Positions 43,887-54,625 of a DNA stretch of 64,000 nucleotides are shown piece after piece (within the stretch, counting starts at the first letter, position 1; each line of letters begins with the position of its first letter). Under the pieces are notes generated by a model. It was not told the origin of the DNA. It did not search any database and worked only from the letters and a program-made list of their open reading frames with translations. The DNA lies in assembly GCA_905183005.1 (NCBI GenBank), contig CAJJDO010000031.1, positions 233,257-297,256 on the forward strand. The letters are read 5' to 3'. The translations under genes and the position numbers were made by a program. This DNA is from Paramecium pentaurelia. Taxonomy: Eukaryota > Ciliophora > Oligohymenophorea > Peniculida > Parameciidae.

Positions 43887-44533
43887 TAATATCAATTTAC
43901 ATTTACATAATTTCCTTTTATTTAATTCAAAAATATAATTATTTTTATAAAATAAAAAAATTAATTAAGAATCCAACCCTTTTTTAAATAAATTAGATTA
44001 AACAAAATCTATTATATTAAAGTAATTGTTTTGCAAATATTAGGTTAAATAAAAATATTAAATCGAAAGATTATTATAAAGCTTTTTGAAATGCATAAAA
44101 TATTGAAACTATTTATAATAATGATTCAAATAATAATATATTTATAACTAAGTATTTAATTAAAAAATATGAATATAGAAATCAATTATTAGAATAAATT
44201 AATATTAAGTGAGATAATAAATGGCTGATTTTAAAATTAAACAAAAATTTACCCTTTATCATTCACATTTAGATCCATTTTATTAATTAGAGTGTTTTTT
44301 TATTAAAAATTGAAAATAAATTAATAGGTTAATTTTATATATACAACATATAAAAATATTACATTTATCAAAGTTTCTTTTATTATCTATATATTTAATA
44401 ATGATTAATTACTTTAAAGTAAAAAAATAGAAAAATAGGTTTATAAAATGAATATATTATTTAAATAGTACTTGTTAGATGATTAATTAAAAATTAATAA
44501 GGGTATTTATTAATGCATAAAATATTTGCAAAA
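43887..44533. other. AT-rich intergenic region between convergent genes
   Basis: About 650 bp. One tiny frame (31 residues, MADFKIKQKFTLYHSHLDPF at the start, near 44222) looks protein-like but is too short to support. Otherwise A/T runs. Confidence 0.4.
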
Positions 44534-44797
44534 TCAATCAGATGATTATTCTAACTTTCCTAAAAATTCCATTGTTGTTTGAAGAGTCTCGTTTTTTCTT
44601 TCAAAACATCTTGATAAACAGATTTTTTCTCTATCAGAAAGGTCCTTTTTTTTGTAATCTTTAATACAAAATTTGCTGCAAACTTAGTAAATATTCATCA
44701 AGGACAATTTCATAGAGGTTGTAATTGACTACTTTATTCTTTCATTCTTTTATTAAATTGTAATGTTTTAGTGAATATGTGTATCGTGATCAGACAT
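44534..44797 (-). CDS. Small Tim (Tim9/Tim10 family) mitochondrial import chaperone
   Basis: Intronless, 87 residues, the usual family size. The twin CX3C motif is explicit: CSKFC and CLSRC, 17 residues apart, in MNIYQVCSKFCIKDYKKK and DREKICLSRCFERKNETLQT, flanked by helices. Small Tims form hexamers in the intermembrane space that escort hydrophobic precursors; the cysteines form two intramolecular disulfides. The N-terminus MSDHDTHIHQNITIQQ is His/Gln-rich. Which subunit (8, 9, 10 or 13) cannot be decided. The start ATG lies 10 bp from the divergent start at 44808. Confidence 0.88.
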
Positions 44798-44807
44798 TAA
44801 TTATTAA
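44798..44807. promoter_or_regulatory. 10-bp gap between divergent start codons
   Basis: The small Tim start (44797, minus) and the basic protein start (44808, plus) are separated by ten A/T bases. Any promoter elements and both 5' untranslated regions must therefore overlap coding sequence of the opposite gene, or one of the true starts lies further inside its gene. Confidence 0.5.
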
Positions 44808-45386
44808 ATGAATTATAATAATAAATATCTCATACAATCACCCAAAAAATAACCTCTAACGAAGATCAGTATCAAATATAGTGCTGTAATCAATTTGGAT
44901 CATATACCTAAATTCAAATACAGATCCCCTAGAAATCTTGCTAGATAAATAACAAACATTAGTCCAACAATTTAATTGAATAGTTCTAAAAATAAAAAAA
45001 CTGTTGAATCTAAAAGCCGATCTCCATCATTGGAATCAAATTGGTTTAACATAAAAAAAATAAAAAAGAAAATTGATCCTTTTGAGAATCTAAATTATGG
45101 ACATCCTAAAATATTTCATAAATTATCAATTGATTAAATGATTCCAACTTAATTATCAACACCAATTACAAGTCATGTTGAAAAACGAATTGTAATTAAA
45201 AAGAAGACAGAACCAGCTCGTATAGCTAGATCAAATACTTAATATTCAATTAGTAGATAAGAAATTAAAAATAATAATACATCATCATCAAGAATATTAT
45301 AAAAGAGAGAGAATAAAAAGGAAATATCAGGAGAATTGAAAGGTTGGCAAGGTTGGTATGCAGAACATTATGATGATTTTATATGA
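44808..45386 (+). CDS. Basic, Ser/Lys-rich protein, 192 residues
   Basis: Intronless 193-codon frame. Composition is basic and polar (MNYNNKYLIQSPKKQPLTKI; SKSRSPSLESNW; KRIVIKKKTEPARIARSNTQ) with probable disorder; the C-terminus is aromatic (GWQGWYAEHYDDFI). No family is recognised. Short S/T-P and S-P sites suggest possible phosphorylation. If the true start is the internal Met at 45135 or so, the protein is much shorter. Confidence 0.6.
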
Positions 45387-45579
45387 ATTGATTAAAACTA
45401 AACTACCTTATTTTTATTATTGTCTTCAATAGCAAATTAATATAATTAGTCATTTAAATTAACAGCTTTGTTATTTTTTATGAACGATATCATGTCAATT
45501 ATTAATTAAATTTGTGTATTTTTGAGGCAATAAATATATTAATAAATTTAATTAATAAAAATAAAAAAATTAATTTGTG

Positions 45580-45999
45580 ATGACACTCTTAGGACACCTT
45601 CAGAGACATTATGTCAATGAGATGTTTGTTACCTGTCTGATCTAAATATACTATTTTATCCTATAAATGAGTTTAAGCAAGGAATTAATAACAATTACTT
45701 AGCTAGACTAATGCTCTTTAAATTATTACAATATTTTGAGATAATCTCAATAATCCTATGGATTATATTTAATAATCAACTTTATAGCTAAGTTGAGATA
45801 ACTTCTAAATTCAAGTTTTTATTTTGCAATCCTTCAATTTTACTAATTATTCGAGTTTTATTATTTATATAAAAGATTCTCTTATTAATTATTCATTCTC
45901 AATTTTTAGAGATGTCTAAAGCATGAGAAGTTAGAGATTCTTATGTTTCTGCATTTTATATTAATTAAACATAAATACTTAAATATTTTATTTTTGTGA
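45580..45999 (+). CDS. Possible 139-residue protein (weak)
   Basis: An ATG-to-TGA frame of 140 codons starting MTLLGHLQRHYVNEMF, rich in Leu, Ile, Phe and Tyr, with hydrophobic stretches (YGLYLIINFIAKL; SSFYFAILQFYQLFEFYYLY). It could be an antisense artefact or a small membrane protein. The rest of 45387-46371 is AT-rich with no other supportable gene. Confidence 0.25.
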
Positions 46000-46371
46000 T
46001 AACTAGAATACTAATTTTAAAACATCTAAAATTACTTTTTGATTGTATTAAAATGTTTAAAACTGTTTATGTTAAATTTTCCTTTATATAATTATGCATT
46101 TTAACAATTATAGGAAGAAAATGATGTAGTAATATTTTATTTTATTTGCAGTTGAAAAATGACATATTGTTAATTTCTTAGTCAATCAAGGGAAGGATAT
46201 TCCATTTTTATTTGATATAAAAGTAGGAGATAAACCATTAAACAATTTATTTATTTATTTAATGAATTAATGAAGAGTTAATATATGATTGATGAATTTA
46301 AATTAATAATAATTGCTTTTAAAAAGCCAAAATAAAAAAAAAATTACAAAATTGACATAATATTTAAATAC

Positions 46372-47282
46372 ATGCATTAAAATCAGATTGGAAGAGTTTT
46401 TGGAAGACATCTTGATAATTAAGTTGATAAGGCATTAAAGGATGCAAAAGATAAAAGAAATGGGATAGTTGATGAAATAGGAGGGAAAGAAAATGTAATA
46501 AATGAGGCTGTTTGGACAAAAGATGGTTTGTTAAAAATAGAATGTCCTTAACAGGTCATGCAATATCAATAAGAAATATATGAGTTCCTTCATTAACGTG
46601 AATAAGAGAACTAAGGATTTTAACTTTCGATTGATTAAATGAAAATCAATGAAAAGATGCGAAATACTACAGTATATATAATAGTTAGAAACAGATTAGG
46701 TTTGTAATAAAGTAGGCCAAAATATATAATTTGAAATCAGAAACATTATTCTAAGCAGTTGATTTGATAGATTAATCAATTAATCATATAAATCCTGAGG
46801 CAGAGAAATTGGAGCTCATTGCAATAACCTGTTTATTTATAGCTACAAAGTATGAAGAAATATATCCACCTCCATTGGGAGCATTGCTTCGAGGCACAGA
46901 TTTAAGAGTTAGAGAGGTTATTGAAATGGAAAAGGAAATATTATATAAATTAAACTTTAATGTTATTAGTGATAATACATTAATATGGTTGTAATTGATA
47001 GGAGAATTATTAGGATGTAATAAAAGATATTTGGAATTGATAAAACAAAGATCAATGTAAAATATTTGATTAAGAAATAGGTATTTGGCAGAACTTAGTT
47101 TAATTAATGATCGATTTCTAAGCATGAAGAAATCAACTATAGCATTGAATATATTTTTGGCTGTGGAAATGTAGTTTGGATATCAGAAGACATAATTCTA
47201 ATGGGATCGTTTGTCTCAGCATTCTAAACCTTGTAAAGATTCTAAGCCACTAAGATTATTTACTTATTGCTTAAAAAATTGA
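46372..47282 (+). CDS. Cyclin (A/B-like mitotic type), 287 residues
   Basis: Regulatory subunit of a cyclin-dependent kinase. Introns of 23 nt (about 46667) and 24 nt (about 47058) leave 288 codons. The cyclin box reads MKINEKMRNTTIRFVIKQAK, LKSETLFQAVDLIDQSIN, ELIAITCLFIATKYEEIYPP and VIEMEKEILYKLNFNV. The second cyclin fold continues with RYLAELSLINDRFL and STIALNIFLAVEM. The N-terminus contains a KEN box (GGKENVINE) and an RxxL-type sequence (GRHLDN). These would mark it for APC/C-dependent destruction, as in mitotic cyclins; the degron reading is inference. Confidence 0.9.
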
Positions 47283-47374
47283 AATAATTATTTACTGTAT
47301 TTTTTATTTAAGAATAAGAATTAAGTAACTAATCCATCAATTTAAAATGTATTTTAATATTTAATAATGATATA

Positions 47375-48280
47375 TCATTGTTATTATGATTATTATTATT
47401 GGCTTGGTTATGATCTTGGTTATTGAGATGCCACTTATTATGGTTAATGGGATGATTAATGGGATTGATGTGGTTATTATGATGGTTATTAAGGTCTAGT
47501 TACAGGAGCAGGATGATATTATTAAGGAGGATATTATTAAAGAGGTTATGCAAATTATGGAACCATTCTTGATGCAATCATAGGTTATTAAACATATTAA
47601 ACTGGTTATTAAACATATTAAACTGGTTGTTAGACATATTGAACAGATTGTTAAACATATGGTTGTTAAACTACAGATACAGCTTATTACACATATTGTG
47701 TAGGTTATTAATGAACAACTTATCTTTCTACTGCTTAGTACTCAACTCTTTCTTAATATCTATCAACAGGTACATACTCTAGTTTATATATATATATTAA
47801 AATTACCGGTATATTTCTCTTGGAAAACTTATGGGATATATTCTGTTTGATATTCAACAGCATAGTAATCAGTTACTTTTGTTTCTCTTGGAACATAGGA
47901 GACGATTTCTTATTCTTCATATTCAATGACAGCTTTTTAATAAGGTACATATTCAATTCTTGATTCTCCTTTGATTGATTGATGCTAAAAATAAATTCAA
48001 AATTTACTTAAGCAACAGGAGCTACAGGTGCAACAGCGTATTGTTAAACTGGGACTTAGGCAATTGGAGCAACAGACATTTAAGGCATAGGAGCATATTA
48101 TACAGGAGCTACATAAGATTGTCTAACGGGAGAAGCTGGATAATATGTTGGTTGTAAGAAAGCATTTGGATATGCTTGTGGTAAGACAGTATTTGGATAT
48201 GTTGGAGCAACAGTTCTTGCTTATGGTTATGGAGGTTGTGCTTATTGTTATGGTTATTAGGATTAGGGATGATTTGACAT
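47375..48280 (-). CDS. Alveolin/epiplasmin-like cortical protein, 284 residues
   Basis: Introns of 23 and 28 nt leave 285 codons. An N-terminal Pro/Gln/Ala-rich region (QAYPNAFLQPTYYPASP) is followed by valine/proline/charged repeats typical of alveolins: RIEYVPYQKAVIEYEEQEIV, SYVPRETKVTDYYAVEYQTE, YIPQVFQEKYTEYVPVDRYQ and ERVEYQAVERQVV. A short tandem repeat follows (QYVQQPVQYVQQPVQYVQQP), then a Gln/Pro/Ser-rich tail. Alveolins form the membrane skeleton beneath alveolar sacs in ciliates, dinoflagellates and apicomplexans. The plus strand here shows Gly/Tyr-rich frames that are antisense. Confidence 0.8.
47562..47668 (-). repeat. Short tandem repeat encoding (V)QYVQQP units
   Basis: Three to four near-identical 24-base units, each encoding QYVQQPV-like sequence, within the alveolin-like gene. 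The neighbouring SVQYVQ and PYVQQ segments look like diverged copies. Confidence 0.65.
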
Positions 48281-48743
48281 TGTTAATTGTTAATTGTTCA
48301 ATAAATTCAAAAATTAATATTAAAGTGGCTAATTATTTAAAAAAAATAAAAATAACAAGTTCTTTATATAAAAATTCAAAAATTTATTAGAAAATAAGAA
48401 AAATTAATATTCAAATATTATCTAACAAATAAATATTGAAATTAAAAGTTTATTATATGTCTGTATAATATAAAATTTTATACATTATACATTATAAGTA
48501 AAATAAAAAATTGACAATTATTAATTAGTTATCTAGTTGTAAATTTAAATAACTATTTATATATTAATAACCTTTTAATATTAGATCAATATAATGAAAA
48601 CATTTATGATAAAAGTTATAAAACAAATTAACAGATTGTAATTAATAAACGGAATTAGCAAACTCTGTTTTTATTGAATAATAACTATTTTCTTTTATTC
48701 TTATTATGTATAACAAATTTGTCTAGTCTCATTTTTTAATTAA
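48281..48743. other. AT-rich intergenic region between divergent genes
   Basis: About 460 bp upstream of both the alveolin-like gene (-) and the ENTH/ear-like gene (+). Composed of A/T runs with no recognised element. Confidence 0.5.
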
Positions 48744-51141
48744 ATGGAATTACAAAATACATTGCGATCTTATTTAAGTTCGTTTGAAACTTATTCTCAT
48801 GTAAGAGATATAAAATTAAGAGTATTATATGGTGACAAGTATGTATTAGTATTAAAATAGAATGCATATAAAAATAGTTCAATAAAGTTTAGCTGCTTTT
48901 CTTATTGATCAAGATGAATCTCCAATTTTAAGACTCTTGGCACTCAAAGTAAGAATATTACCATAAATTTATTTATAGTTCAATAAGGAATTAGCTGAAA
49001 CATTTAATGAAGATTATATACATCTGATGTAAAAAATCGTTCTCCCTAAAATGGAATAGATTGCATTATTCAAAAAAGAATCATAAGATAATGACAGAGG
49101 GAAATTGTTCTTTTTAGACAAATAGAAACCTCATTAAGGTATGTAGAGTACAAAAGTAGTTAAGGTAACAAAGAATTGCAGGCATTAGGAGATTAATTCT
49201 TCAGAGTTACATTAGAATGTATTAGAATTTGGGGTAGATGGTTTCCATTAGATAAATAACATCATAGACTTAGTTTATATCGTGTTGCTTATGAGAGATT
49301 ATATAAAATTGGAGTTCATTTTCCAGAAATCCAATATTTTGATCTTCATTAAGTTCACTCAAATCTGCCTTCTACATTTCCTCCTCTTTCAATGGTATAA
49401 TAATTAAAGAGAGTTATGAGTATTCATCTTCGTTCTACAACTAAAGAAATCTGTAGATATTTGGAATCTCATTTACCTGAAGAATATCATTAAACATAAT
49501 ATTCATCATTTGCTGAATTATTTTAAACTATAGTCAAAAAACATATACTTAACAAAAATAAATAAGCAAGAATTGCAAATATATTTTTAGAAAAAGAATA
49601 GAAACTTTAAGAAAGTAAAAAATAAGAATGTCATGAAGAATGGACTTAACTTTAAAGACTATAGATTGAAAATCAATAATTATAATAATTAAACAATATG
49701 CATTAATAAAAAATGTAAGAATTATAAAAATAAATTATTCTAACTTAAAATCAAAATACTCTTTTGTAATAATAACTATAAGATAAACAATTATTAATTT
49801 AAAAATTAGAAACTGATTGGAAGAATATAGAAAAAAAGCTTTTATATTTATTAGAAGAATACAAAAAAACCCATGATTCTAAAAATCCTTTTATTCTTGC
49901 ATCATTTGAAAAACATGTAAATATTTAAAATTATATTAAAGTTAGCAGAATATAAAATTGAATTTGGTCTCTCTTATAAGGAAGTTGATTGTTTTAAGTT
50001 GAAAGCAGAAAATGAATATTTATTTAAACAATTAAATGAGTAAGAAGACCTATATAATAAAATTAAACATGAAAAAGAAGTTTTACTTACTGAAAATAGA
50101 TTATTAATGACAAAATTAAATAATTTATCTTAAAAATCAATAAAAGGAGATAAAATAGAACAAGAAATACCATAAAATGTTGAAGAATTTAAATTATACA
50201 AACAAAAATCTAATTTAGTTTAATATGAATAAATAATGATCTCATAAAAGTAATAAATAACATAATTAAAAAATCAACTACTTTAAATGAATGATAAAAA
50301 AAATAGTGTCACAAGTCAAACATGGGGAATCAGTACCAAATCTAATTCTAGAAGAAATATCAATGAATTATAAGCAGGAAATATTTAATCATCAAAACAA
50401 TCTGATATTTAAAAAAGTCCTTATAGATAATCAAAAATAATAATGCCTCCTATTATAGATTATGATCCAACTATATTTGCTATTAATCCTAGTATTTTTA
50501 ATACAAGATTTAGATAAGCCTGTTTTACATAAAAATCTATAATACATTAAGATGATAATATTTAAATCAATACAAGCACTTAATTAAAAATACAAGTATT
50601 ATTTATAACACTTACCATTTAAAATAAATCATCAATAAAATTAAATGATTTAAGTCTTAAATTATAAAGCACAGACTAATTGTAGATTAAAATTTTAAAT
50701 GATATAAATAAAGTAATGAATCCTGATGAAAGTTAAATAATTTAAATTTAAATTGAAATCAAAGAAATACCATTTTCAATTTTGGAAGCTTAACTCATTT
50801 ACATGGATAAAATTATATAATTTGGTATACCTTGTACAATCAATAAATTTTTGACCTTCAATTCTTGTTAACAATTACCAACAACTTATTTCTATTAAAG
50901 CAAACCTTTTGTAACTGGATTTTAAAGTTCTATTCCTAATCTTCTATCAGAATTTGAGATAGTTAGTTAATCTGAAAATGAAATATCAGTATTAGCATAG
51001 GTAGAATATTATAATGAAGAATATGAAATTATGATATCTTGTAGAAAATCTATGATGTCAATAAAAATGAATGGTAGTTATAATGATAGACTTGTTAATA
51101 CAATCATATCTACTTACTAGGGTTTATTTTTGAAAAGGTGA
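48744..51141 (+). CDS. ENTH/VHS-like domain, coiled coil and adaptin-ear-like domain protein, 764 residues
   Basis: Introns of 22, 30, 26 and 25 nt leave 765 codons. Residues ~1-190 form a helical superhelix like VHS/ENTH domains (RSYLSSFETYSHVRDIKLRV; FFRVTLECIRIWGRWFPL). A coiled coil covers about 230-480. The C-terminal ~200 residues form beta strands reminiscent of adaptin/GGA appendages (VLFITLTIQNKSSIKLNDLS, LKLQSTDQLQIKILN, FTFNSCQQLPTTY), ending MISCRKSMMSIKMNG. Such a combination would suit a clathrin-linked sorting adaptor. The two domain assignments are by eye; a divergent unknown protein remains possible. Confidence 0.6.
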
Positions 51142-51180
51142 TTTATTTATAAATAAATTTATATTTATAGATATTTTTTA

Positions 51181-51885
51181 TCAAATTTCATTAATCCTTG
51201 TAAGATGATAAACATATGGTTTATTCTAAATTTTGAATTTTTCATCCATAATTGAACAATTAACAAACTTAATAGCATCATCTCTATAACCTCCATCTTC
51301 TTCATATCCTCCATAGGATTCATGAATACCACCAAAAACATGAAGTTTTGGTCTAATTTTCTTCACTTTTTCTATTAAATATTTATCTCCAACTCTTGAT
51401 CCATTACTGGTTTTGTCTCCATAAAAATATGGAGGCCCATGAGTAATAATAACATCAGATCCTTCTTCTATTTTATCCCAAAATTATTAACTACTTCCTT
51501 CTATTTAAAATGCCCAATCACAATATTCTTATGAGTATGGACTACCCCAAAATTTAAAACCTTCTATTGTAACTGATGAGTTTATAAGCAAATGACAACA
51601 ATCTTTAAGATCCTATAACAATTATTCTGGATTAAAATTGCTGTATCTATGTAATTTCTGTTTCAATTATGGATATTTTTCTATATCTAAAGTTATATCG
51701 TGATTGCCAGGTACAACAATTTTATGTTTATGTGGTTATGCTTTTAACCATGATATAAAATCTTTAATTTCTTGTTCATGTCCCCAATTAGTAAAGTCAC
51801 CACAATGAATAAGTACATCACCATTTTGTACATCCACAAATTTAGAATGAGTGTCACTTAAACATACTAATGTTAATTAATTCAT
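51181..51885 (-). CDS. Metallophosphoesterase, MPPED1/MPPED2 (239AB) type
   Basis: Intronless, 234 residues. Calcineurin-like metal-binding motifs: LVCLSDTHSKF (D-x-H), LIHCGDFTNWG (GD), VVPGNHDITL (GNHD), VIITHGPP (TH-P) and the final FGGIHESYGGYEEDGG. In the family that last motif is GHIHEGYG; here the first metal-ligand histidine is Gly. MPPED proteins act weakly on cyclic nucleotides and are known to carry substitutions at this very place, so low activity is plausible. It ends convergently, 39 bp from the ENTH/ear-like gene. Confidence 0.85.
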
Positions 51886-51949
51886 TTTATAAAATATATA
51901 TTAAAATTTACATTTTCATAATCAAAGTCATATATTCAATTATTTATAT

Positions 51950-53126
51950 TCATTTTTCACTTTTAAGAAATTTTAAACATAAATTTAAATGAAAACTATC
52001 CTATTCTTAAGGATACTATCTTTTAACTTCCTTAATCACTTAATCTAATGTAGATTTATCTGATGGTAATCTAGATGCAAGAGATAACATACTCATTCCT
52101 GCACTTGAATATTCTGGATGTCCCTAAAATACCAAAATTCTTTCATCTTTAGAAATCATGATTTCATTCTAATAATATATATATACTAAATTTACTTTGC
52201 AAGAATCACTAGAAGAGATTAAATACAAGAAATCTGGATGTTTTGTTATCTCATCACCATGAGCTTAATTTATAATAGTTCTCTCTTTTAATTCTATTCC
52301 TTAAAATAATTTAAATTATTTCATAACATTAATCTTATGATCTAAATGGGTGTTTCCAAAAACAAATGAATATTTCATTCTTTCTACAATCCCTCCTAAT
52401 GCTACAGTAAGTATTTAAAAGCCAAAACAAATTCCAAGAATCTTAACTTTTGGATTGGTTTCATAAGCCTTTTTTAATATCAATTTAACATCTTCTATCC
52501 ATTTATAATGATCATAAACAGATATTCTATTTCCAGGCATAATAATTGCATCAGCTCTTATAATTATTTCTTCACTTGGATAATGTCCTTAAGCAACATT
52601 ATATTAATTCCAATTATCATATCGTCTTCTAAATATTCCATTATAAATAGAGACTGTATCCAAGAAAAAACCTGATCCATCATAAAATTAATGCTATTTA
52701 GTTTTGAAATTAAAATGAAGTACAATTCTACCATCAATTCTTAAATATTCATTTTTTATTAAGGCATTTTATAAATCTTTAAACTTTTGATTCTCCCCAT
52801 TTAATTATAAATTTTATTCTAATTCTTATATATTAACTTATCTATTAATGTTAAATAAAATATATTTACTTTATGATCAAACCTTGTTGCGAATTAATGT
52901 AATCAAGATCATTTTATTATAACGCTATTATATAATAAAAGTTTTCTTCATTATCATCATTCCATAAAGGACAATTATTAAAAAATTAAGTCCAAAGTGG
53001 AGCCTAAACATTTCTCTTATGTCTTAATAATTCCTAAAAAATTAATTGAATTTATACTTTCTCCTATTAAGAACTTTAACTCCATACATATTTTTCTTTA
53101 TATTTGTAATTATCAAAATCAACCAT
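51950..53126 (-). CDS. Class I glutamine amidotransferase-like protein
   Basis: Four exons; introns of 27, 28 and 24 nt leave 366 codons. The catalytic cysteine sits in VKILGICFGFQILTVALGG, and the histidine in LVFQGHPEYSSAG; a second conserved histidine lies in IINQAHGDEI. An acidic stretch (NCPLWNDDDNEENFYY) and a long helical region precede the domain. Stand-alone proteins of this type hydrolyse glutamine or act on gamma-glutamyl substrates. The N-terminal exons are inferred from frame continuity and less certain than the domain. A plus-strand frame at 52997-53200 is its antisense shadow. Confidence 0.75.
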
Positions 53127-53448
53127 ATCTAAATATTCTTTCTTACAAAATGAAAATTTCTATAATTCAATATTTTTCAAATAATCCAAGATTATTTTAG
53201 GTCCAGCTATTGATGCACTTAAGAAATCCTCTTTTGTAATTTATGTTGAAGGAAGTGAGAATGATTTTTATGGAGTATTTTGAAATAATAATACTTATTG
53301 CTAATTGTTTACTTGAGTGAGAAAAACTAAATAAAGAGATTTCATTCTTAATTCCAAAAAATAATAATAAAGTGTGTCAATTAAGTTGTAAGTAATTAAA
53401 AATGTTTGTTATTAACAGATTATATAAAATTGGTATCAAGTATTGAAA

Positions 53449-54503
53449 ATGCCATAAATTAATTTAATTGAAATGCATAAGAAGATTGAAATAACATTGT
53501 GCTCGATTTCATATTTCTATAATGTCCAATAATAAAATAATTATCTTTTATATGATTTTTCTCTTCCAGACAAGTAAACCTAACTCATATTTTTAGTAAC
53601 AAATAATACAAAGCAATAAAAGTTGATTAAAATAAACTGAAAGATGCAACTAAATTAGAATAAGCTCTTGAAATTACGTAAATATTTTTATCTTATATTA
53701 GACTTGCACAAAATAAACTGTTAGAAAAGAAAAGAAGAGCCTATAATTTTATTCTTCCATTTAAATAATCCAATTACGTCACTACACATTTGACATAATT
53801 AGTGACATAGTCAGATGGCTTATCTCTAAGTTTAGAGTCTGATAATTTCTTTGATATTCTACTAGAATACAAAAACTTAGATAAGCTAATTATTCATGAT
53901 AATATGGTGGAAAATTTGAAATTTTTTCATCTTCTTTTATGTTAGGAATTAGTTAGAGAAATATATATTATATGTGAATCATAAGAAAATTTAGTTTCTC
54001 GTTTTCCTTTTTGTTATTAGAATTTTGAATTCAGCTTACCAAATGAGATTATTGAGAATTAACTTTACTTAGGTAATAGCAATCATGCCAATAATCTAAA
54101 AGCCTTGAATCTTTTAGGAATTACTCATGTTGTTAATTGTGCCAAAGAAATTCCTAATTATTTCAGTGAAATCTAATAAGAAAATAAAGATTTCATTAAA
54201 TACTTTTAGGTTCCTGTTTTGGACTTAGAAGAAGAACCAATATCTGATCATTTTGATGAAGCTTACATTTTTATTAATGAAGCATTAAATAAATAAGAAA
54301 ATAAGGTAAATATATAAAATTCTATAGTTTAAAAGGTGTTAGTTCATTGTGCATAAGGAAAGAGCAGATCAGCAACAATTGTACTAATGTTTTTAATGAG
54401 AAATAAATAATGGTCTTTTGATTAAGCTTATGAATATGCAAAGAAAAGAAGAGAAATCATTTCTATAAATGATGGCTTTTAATATTAATTATTGCAGATT
54501 TGA
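53449..54503 (+). CDS. Dual-specificity protein phosphatase with N-terminal rhodanese-like region
   Basis: Introns of 23, 24 and 30 nt leave 326 codons. The catalytic loop VLVHCAQGKSRSATIVLMFL has the HCxxGxxRS signature, with the nucleophilic Cys at about residue 274. The general-acid loop region is FQVPVLDLEEEPISDHFDEA, and ENQLYLGNSNHANNLKALNL opens the domain. Residues ~90-180 (SDNFFDILLEYKNLDKLIIH, CESQENLVSRFPFCYQNF) look like the rhodanese/CH2-type module of MAP-kinase phosphatases. It would dephosphorylate Tyr/Thr on kinases. Between 53127 and 53448 a short plus stretch reads GPAIDALKKSSFVIYVEGS, unexplained. Confidence 0.88.
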
Positions 54504-54625
54504 ATTATCATAAGGAATGAACTCATTATTTTTTAAAGTCCTTGTGAGATTATAATATTAATCAACCAATTAATTTACTTATTAAATTTTAGTATAGAAA
54601 AGCAATGGCATTAAATTTCTTTATT

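Noticed and set aside
47395..47770. Gly/Tyr/Gln-rich plus-strand frame with several in-frame TGA codons, looking like a repeat protein using TGA as Trp
   Set aside because: The minus strand gives a complete alveolin-like protein with proper introns and a single TGA stop; the plus frame is its antisense.
48145..48390. 81-residue plus ORF with MLVVRKHLDMLVVRQYLDML repeat
   Set aside because: Antisense of the Pro/Gln/Ala-rich N-terminus of the alveolin-like gene.
52997..53200. 67-residue plus ORF starting MEPKHFSYVLII
   Set aside because: Antisense to N-terminal exons of the glutamine amidotransferase gene.
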